A DNA stretch of 8,982 bases, taken from contig CALESR010000319.1 of assembly GCA_937907485.1 (NCBI GenBank), positions 1 to 8,982 of the forward strand, given 5' to 3'. Both the position numbers and the translations under genes were made by a program. Source of the DNA: an uncultured Paracoccaceae bacterium. GTDB taxonomy: Bacteria > Pseudomonadota > Alphaproteobacteria > Rhodobacterales > Rhodobacteraceae. The notes beneath the pieces were generated by a model. That model did not search any database, was not told the origin of the DNA, and saw nothing but the letters and a program-made list of their open reading frames with translations. Below, piece by piece: positions 6,270 through 8,982 of this stretch (its first letter is position 1; each line of letters begins with the position of its first letter).

Positions 6270-6289
6270 CAAAATCACGTCAACCGTGC

Positions 6290-8791
6290 TCAACGCCCGG
6301 CGAATTCCCGCGCGCGGGCGGCGAATTCCGATCCGGCGGCCAGTTCGAACTGCCCCCGGCGCGACCGCTGCAGCACGCCGTTGCGCATCAACAGACCAAA
6401 GGTCCGCAGCAGGTTCTCGCGTGAGCGGGTCATCGGCAGGCCGGTGCCGACCACATGGCGCATCACCTGCGGGCGGGTGAATTCCACCGCCCCCTCGACC
6501 TGCGCCACATAGGCGGCGGCAGCCTCGGTCAGTTCGGCCAGCGTGGTCAGGTGCATCGGGCCGACGAAATCGCCAAAGGCCTTGCCGCGCTCGGCGACCG
6601 GGGCGGGCTGGTCCTCGTCGAACAGATCCTCCATCGCCAGCGCACCGGTGTTGATCCGGCGCGGGCGCACGATCTCGCTGTCCGTCGGACGGTCGATGCG
6701 TTGTTCGCTGACCAGCACCAGCGGCGGCTGGGCGCTGCGCGGGCGCTCGGTGCGATGCGCTTGCGGGCGCGCTGTGGCGCGGCGCGGGTTGCCATCGTCG
6801 CTCGCCGGGGCCGAGGGGCGCACGCTGCGCTCCAGATCCTGACGATAGCGGGCGATTTCGGCCTCTTCCTCTTGCTGCGGATCACGCGCGGCGCCCGCCT
6901 CTTCCTCGGCGCGGGTGGCGACCACGGCGGCCTTCAGATGCGAGAAGGTTGATTGCTTGCGCTGCGATTCGGCGCCGGAAAGCTGGCTGTCGGTCTGGCT
7001 GATGAGCCGGTCGACCGAGGCATCGGCCGCCTCGCCGCGCAGCATCGCCCGGCGCTGATGTTCGGCCCGGCGGACCGATTCGGCCTCGCGTTCGACGGCG
7101 GCGAGTTCGGCGACCAGATCGGCCTCTTCGTCGGCATCAAGCCCGGTGTCCCCCAGCGCCTCGGCCACGCGCGACTGGATCGCGGTGTCCGACAACGGCT
7201 CTTCGTCGTCCTCGTCCTCGTCCTCGTCGTCAAAGTCGGGCTGCGCGGCGGCAGTCGGCGCAGCAGCAGCAGTCGTCGCAGCAGCAGCAGGGGCCGCCTG
7301 CGGTGCCGGGGCCTCGGGCTGATCCTCGTCGGCCAGATCGGTGGCAGTCGGCGCGGCGGCAGCGGCGGGGGCCGGGGCCAGGGCCTCGTCCTCGTCGGCA
7401 AAGCCGCTGTCGGCATAGGCGGCCATCGCCGCGCGCACCGAATCGGCGGCGGAAACCGGAGCACTGGCCACGGCAGCCGGTTGCGGCGCGGGTTGGGTGG
7501 CAGGTTGCGGGGCCGGTTGGGGGGCGGGCGTCTGCGCCTGCGGTTGGCGGGCCTGATCGCCGGGACGGACGATGACCACGCGCTTGCCCTGCGCCCGCGC
7601 CGCCGCTTCGGCGTCGCGGCGCGCCAGATCGGCCCGGACCTCTTCCTGCATCCGCAGCCGTTCAGCCATCAGACGCGCACTTTCCTCGGCCTCGGCCCGC
7701 TCGTTTGCCGCACGCTCGGCCTCAGCCCGCGCCGCGTCCTCAGCCGCACGCTCGGCCTCAACCCGAGCCGCTTCCGCAGCCGCACGCTCCGCCTCAGCCG
7801 CCTCGGCAGCCAGACGCTCCGCCTCAGCCGCTTCCGCAGCCGCACGCTCCGCCTCAGCCCGAGCCGCGTCCTCAGCCAGACGCTCCGCCTCAGCCGCCTC
7901 GGCAGCCAGCCGTTCAGCCTCAGCCGCTTCCTCAGCCGCACGCTCTGCTTCAGCCGCTTCCGCAGCCAGCCGTTCAACCTCAGCCGCCTCGGCAGCCAAA
8001 CGCTCCGCCTCAGCCCGCGCAGCCGCTTCCGCAGCCAAACGCTCAGCCTCAACCCGCGCGGCCTCCTCGGCCAGACGCGCAGCCTCTTCGGCCTGACGGG
8101 CCGCCTCGGCAACGGCGCGTTGGGTGGCTTCGGCGGCCAGATACTCCGCTTCAATCCGCTCGGCCTCAATCCGCTCGGCCTCAACCCGCTCGGCCTCGAT
8201 CCGGGCGGCCTCGTCGGCCTGCGCCGACTCGGCGGCCTGGGCGGCGGGGGCTTCCTCATCCTCGGCGGTGTCAAAGGCGCGGACCTGGGCCACGGCGGCG
8301 CGGATGCGCTGCAACTTGGCCGAAATCCCCGACAGATCCGCCGCCGGTTCGTTGCTGACCACAGCCGCAGCGACCGGGGCCGCAGCCATCACGGCAGCGG
8401 CGGCGACGTCCACCGGGCGGCGTTGCTCGACACGGTGCTCGACACGGTGATCGACTCTGGCCTCGACGCGCACCACCGGGGCGGGCGCCTCGAACACCGG
8501 GGTCTCGGGCGCCGCAACCGGCGCTTCGGCCGATTCGATCTGCGGGCGCAGGATCACGCCATTGTCCTGAATCTTGGCCTCGACGCGGCGCTTGATCTCG
8601 CGCTCGGCGATCCGGTGCAGCATCTCGGCGTCGGGCGTCGGTGGCTCGGCGCCAAAATACCGATCCTCGGCCGCCAGATCGCGGAAATACTCGGCAATCG
8701 CCTTCATCGTGGTGAAGGGTTCATCGAACCCTTCGAGCGTGCACGAGAAAGTGCCATAGGACACCGTCAGGATTTTGCTCGGACCGATCAT
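6290..8791 (-). CDS. large Ala/Glu/Arg repeat protein with conserved-looking ends, function unknown, 833 aa
   Basis: The start at 8791 is chosen because AAGGGAAG lies 7 nt upstream; an upstream ATG (8953) lacks such a site and would run across the divergent gene's start. Domains, by eye: residues 1-85 look globular (MIGPSKILTVSYGTFSCTLE, then a KAIAEYFRDLAAEDRYFGAE helix region). Residues 86-150 are Pro/Ala/Val-rich. Residues 153-175 form a short helix (ISAKLQRIRAAVAQVRAF). Residues about 190-400 are Ala/Glu/Arg helical repeats (AER every 10-12 residues). Residues 411-530 are a Pro/Gln/Ala linker ending in an acidic run (519-531). Residues 535-660 are charged helices. Residues 711-833 look globular again, with a possible winged helix at about 770-818. 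There is no signal peptide or membrane helix. I recall homologues in Rhodobacteraceae sometimes labelled as chemotaxis protein CheA, but no histidine-kinase, HPt or CheW motif is visible here. A structural or DNA-associated role is more consistent, though unproven. Confidence 0.85.
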   Translation of the reverse strand: MIGPSKILTVSYGTFSCTLEGFDEPFTTMKAIAEYFRDLAAEDRYFGAEPPTPDAEMLHRIAEREIKRRVEAKIQDNGVILRPQIESAEAPVAAPETPVFEAPAPVVRVEARVDHRVEHRVEQRRPVDVAAAAVMAAAPVAAAVVSNEPAADLSGISAKLQRIRAAVAQVRAFDTAEDEEAPAAQAAESAQADEAARIEAERVEAERIEAERIEAEYLAAEATQRAVAEAARQAEEAARLAEEAARVEAERLAAEAAARAEAERLAAEAAEVERLAAEAAEAERAAEEAAEAERLAAEAAEAERLAEDAARAEAERAAAEAAEAERLAAEAAEAERAAAEAARVEAERAAEDAARAEAERAANERAEAEESARLMAERLRMQEEVRADLARRDAEAAARAQGKRVVIVRPGDQARQPQAQTPAPQPAPQPATQPAPQPAAVASAPVSAADSVRAAMAAYADSGFADEDEALAPAPAAAAAPTATDLADEDQPEAPAPQAAPAAAATTAAAAPTAAAQPDFDDEDEDEDDEEPLSDTAIQSRVAEALGDTGLDADEEADLVAELAAVEREAESVRRAEHQRRAMLRGEAADASVDRLISQTDSQLSGAESQRKQSTFSHLKAAVVATRAEEEAGAARDPQQEEEAEIARYRQDLERSVRPSAPASDDGNPRRATARPQAHRTERPRSAQPPLVLVSEQRIDRPTDSEIVRPRRINTGALAMEDLFDEDQPAPVAERGKAFGDFVGPMHLTTLAELTEAAAAYVAQVEGAVEFTRPQVMRHVVGTGLPMTRSRENLLRTFGLLMRNGVLQRSRRGQFELAAGSEFAARAREFAGR
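7594..8224. repeat. degenerate tandem repeats encoding the Ala/Glu/Arg helix
   Basis: Within the large leftward gene, 30-bp units with 36-bp variants recur (for example ctccgcctcagccgc blocks between about 7780 and 8040). They encode AERLAAEAAE-type decads. Near the right end, 15-bp units repeat four times (8151-8165, 8166-8180, 8181-8195, 8196-8210; the first two identical) and encode IEAER/VEAER. All unit lengths are multiples of three. Confidence 0.85.
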
Positions 8792-8798
8792 GCGCTTA

Positions 8799-8806
8799 CT
8801 TCCCTT
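8799..8806 (-). promoter_or_regulatory. ribosome binding site (AAGGGAAG) of the repeat-protein gene
   Basis: AAGGGAAG on the minus strand ends 7 nt before the ATG at 8791 and settles the start. The rest of the divergent gap (8807-8929) shows no promoter I would defend on either strand. It has a small perfect palindrome GGTGCACC (8841-8848) and CAAGCTTG (8890-8897). Confidence 0.6.
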
Positions 8807-8929
8807 GTCACAACACTTGCCCTCAATGTGCCTGTCGCCGGGTGCACCAGTAAGGAGCCCCCAAGGTAATTTCTTGATCGGAATGTGGCCAAGCTTGCCT
8901 TCACCCGCCGCAATTGACAAGAAAAGCCT

Positions 8930-8982
8930 ATGACCAACCCCGATTTCCCGCATCAGGCGATCACCCTTGTCGGCGGCGGCGC
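8930..8982 (+). CDS. partial CDS, probable thiamine diphosphokinase N-terminus
   Basis: Only 17 codons are present before the window ends: MTNPDFPHQAITLVGGG. The short variable lead followed by a beta strand and VGGG resembles the start of alphaproteobacterial thiamine diphosphokinases (thiN-like), which make thiamine diphosphate from thiamine and ATP. The evidence is a single motif, and other nucleotide-binding folds could begin this way. The upstream AAGAAAAG is a weak ribosome binding site 4 nt or so before the ATG. It is divergent from the large repeat-protein gene. Confidence 0.5.
   Translation, partial: MTNPDFPHQAITLVGGG

Noticed and set aside
6307..6318. Perfect palindrome CCCGCGCGCGGG
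   Set aside because: It lies inside the coding end of the repeat protein, where Ala/Arg codons readily produce GC palindromes; no sign of a separate function.
7200..7300. Short trinucleotide-like runs (tcctcgtcctcgtcc and cagcagcag)
   Set aside because: They are codon runs for the Asp/Glu and Ala stretches of the repeat protein, not a CRISPR array or independent repeat element.
6953..8869. 638-codon open frame on the plus strand opposite the repeat-protein gene
   Set aside because: It is antisense to the Ala/Glu/Arg codons; GC-rich repeats in frame register keep the opposite strand free of stops. Its product is Arg/Ser/Leu low complexity with no family-like pattern.
8792..8953. 54-residue N-terminal extension of the large leftward protein
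   Set aside because: It lacks a ribosome binding site, overlaps the divergent start at 8930, and strong initiation signals are present at 8791.

Overview
The window comes from a high-GC alphaproteobacterium, most likely a member of the Rhodobacteraceae (Paracoccus/Rhodobacter type). The evidence is the strongly GC-biased third codon positions, the Rhodobacteraceae-like CTP synthase and adenylosuccinate synthetase, and several small families (DUF2842, DUF6524-like, a 43-residue Lys-rich protein) that I know mainly from alphaproteobacteria. It is chiefly chromosomal housekeeping sequence. I see no insertion sequence, CRISPR array, tRNA or rRNA.

Layout from left to right. A very small Lys-rich gene (23-154, +) converges on a membrane-anchored staphylococcal-nuclease-like gene (808-218, -) that is visibly lower in GC than its surroundings. 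Next is a leftward cluster: a four-helix membrane protein (3670-3272), secG with a long Pro/Ala tail (3184-2618) and pyrG (2486-843). The nuclease gene starts only 34 nt after pyrG. Divergent from this cluster, purA runs rightward (3815-5113) and overlaps the start of a small DUF2842 membrane protein (5113-5361). A clear intrinsic terminator follows.

A second rightward unit holds an SRPBCC-fold protein (5432-5842) and a MarR-type regulator (5839-6237), overlapping by ATGA. A short inverted repeat lies at its presumed promoter, which suggests autoregulation. The unit converges on a large leftward gene (8791-6290) for an 833-residue protein: a conserved-looking N-terminal block, about 200 residues of Ala/Glu/Arg helical repeats, Pro/Ala-rich and acidic linkers, and a C-terminal segment that reads like a winged helix. 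Divergent from it, the first 17 codons of a probable thiamine diphosphokinase run off the right edge.

Functionally, purA (AMP branch) and pyrG (CTP) are nucleotide-synthesis genes, and secG belongs to the Sec translocon. The least understood and most interesting part is the 833-residue repeat protein. I do not see a recognisable new defence or mobile system. The best leads are the architecture of that protein, the SRPBCC-MarR unit with its candidate operator, and the recently duplicated secG tail.
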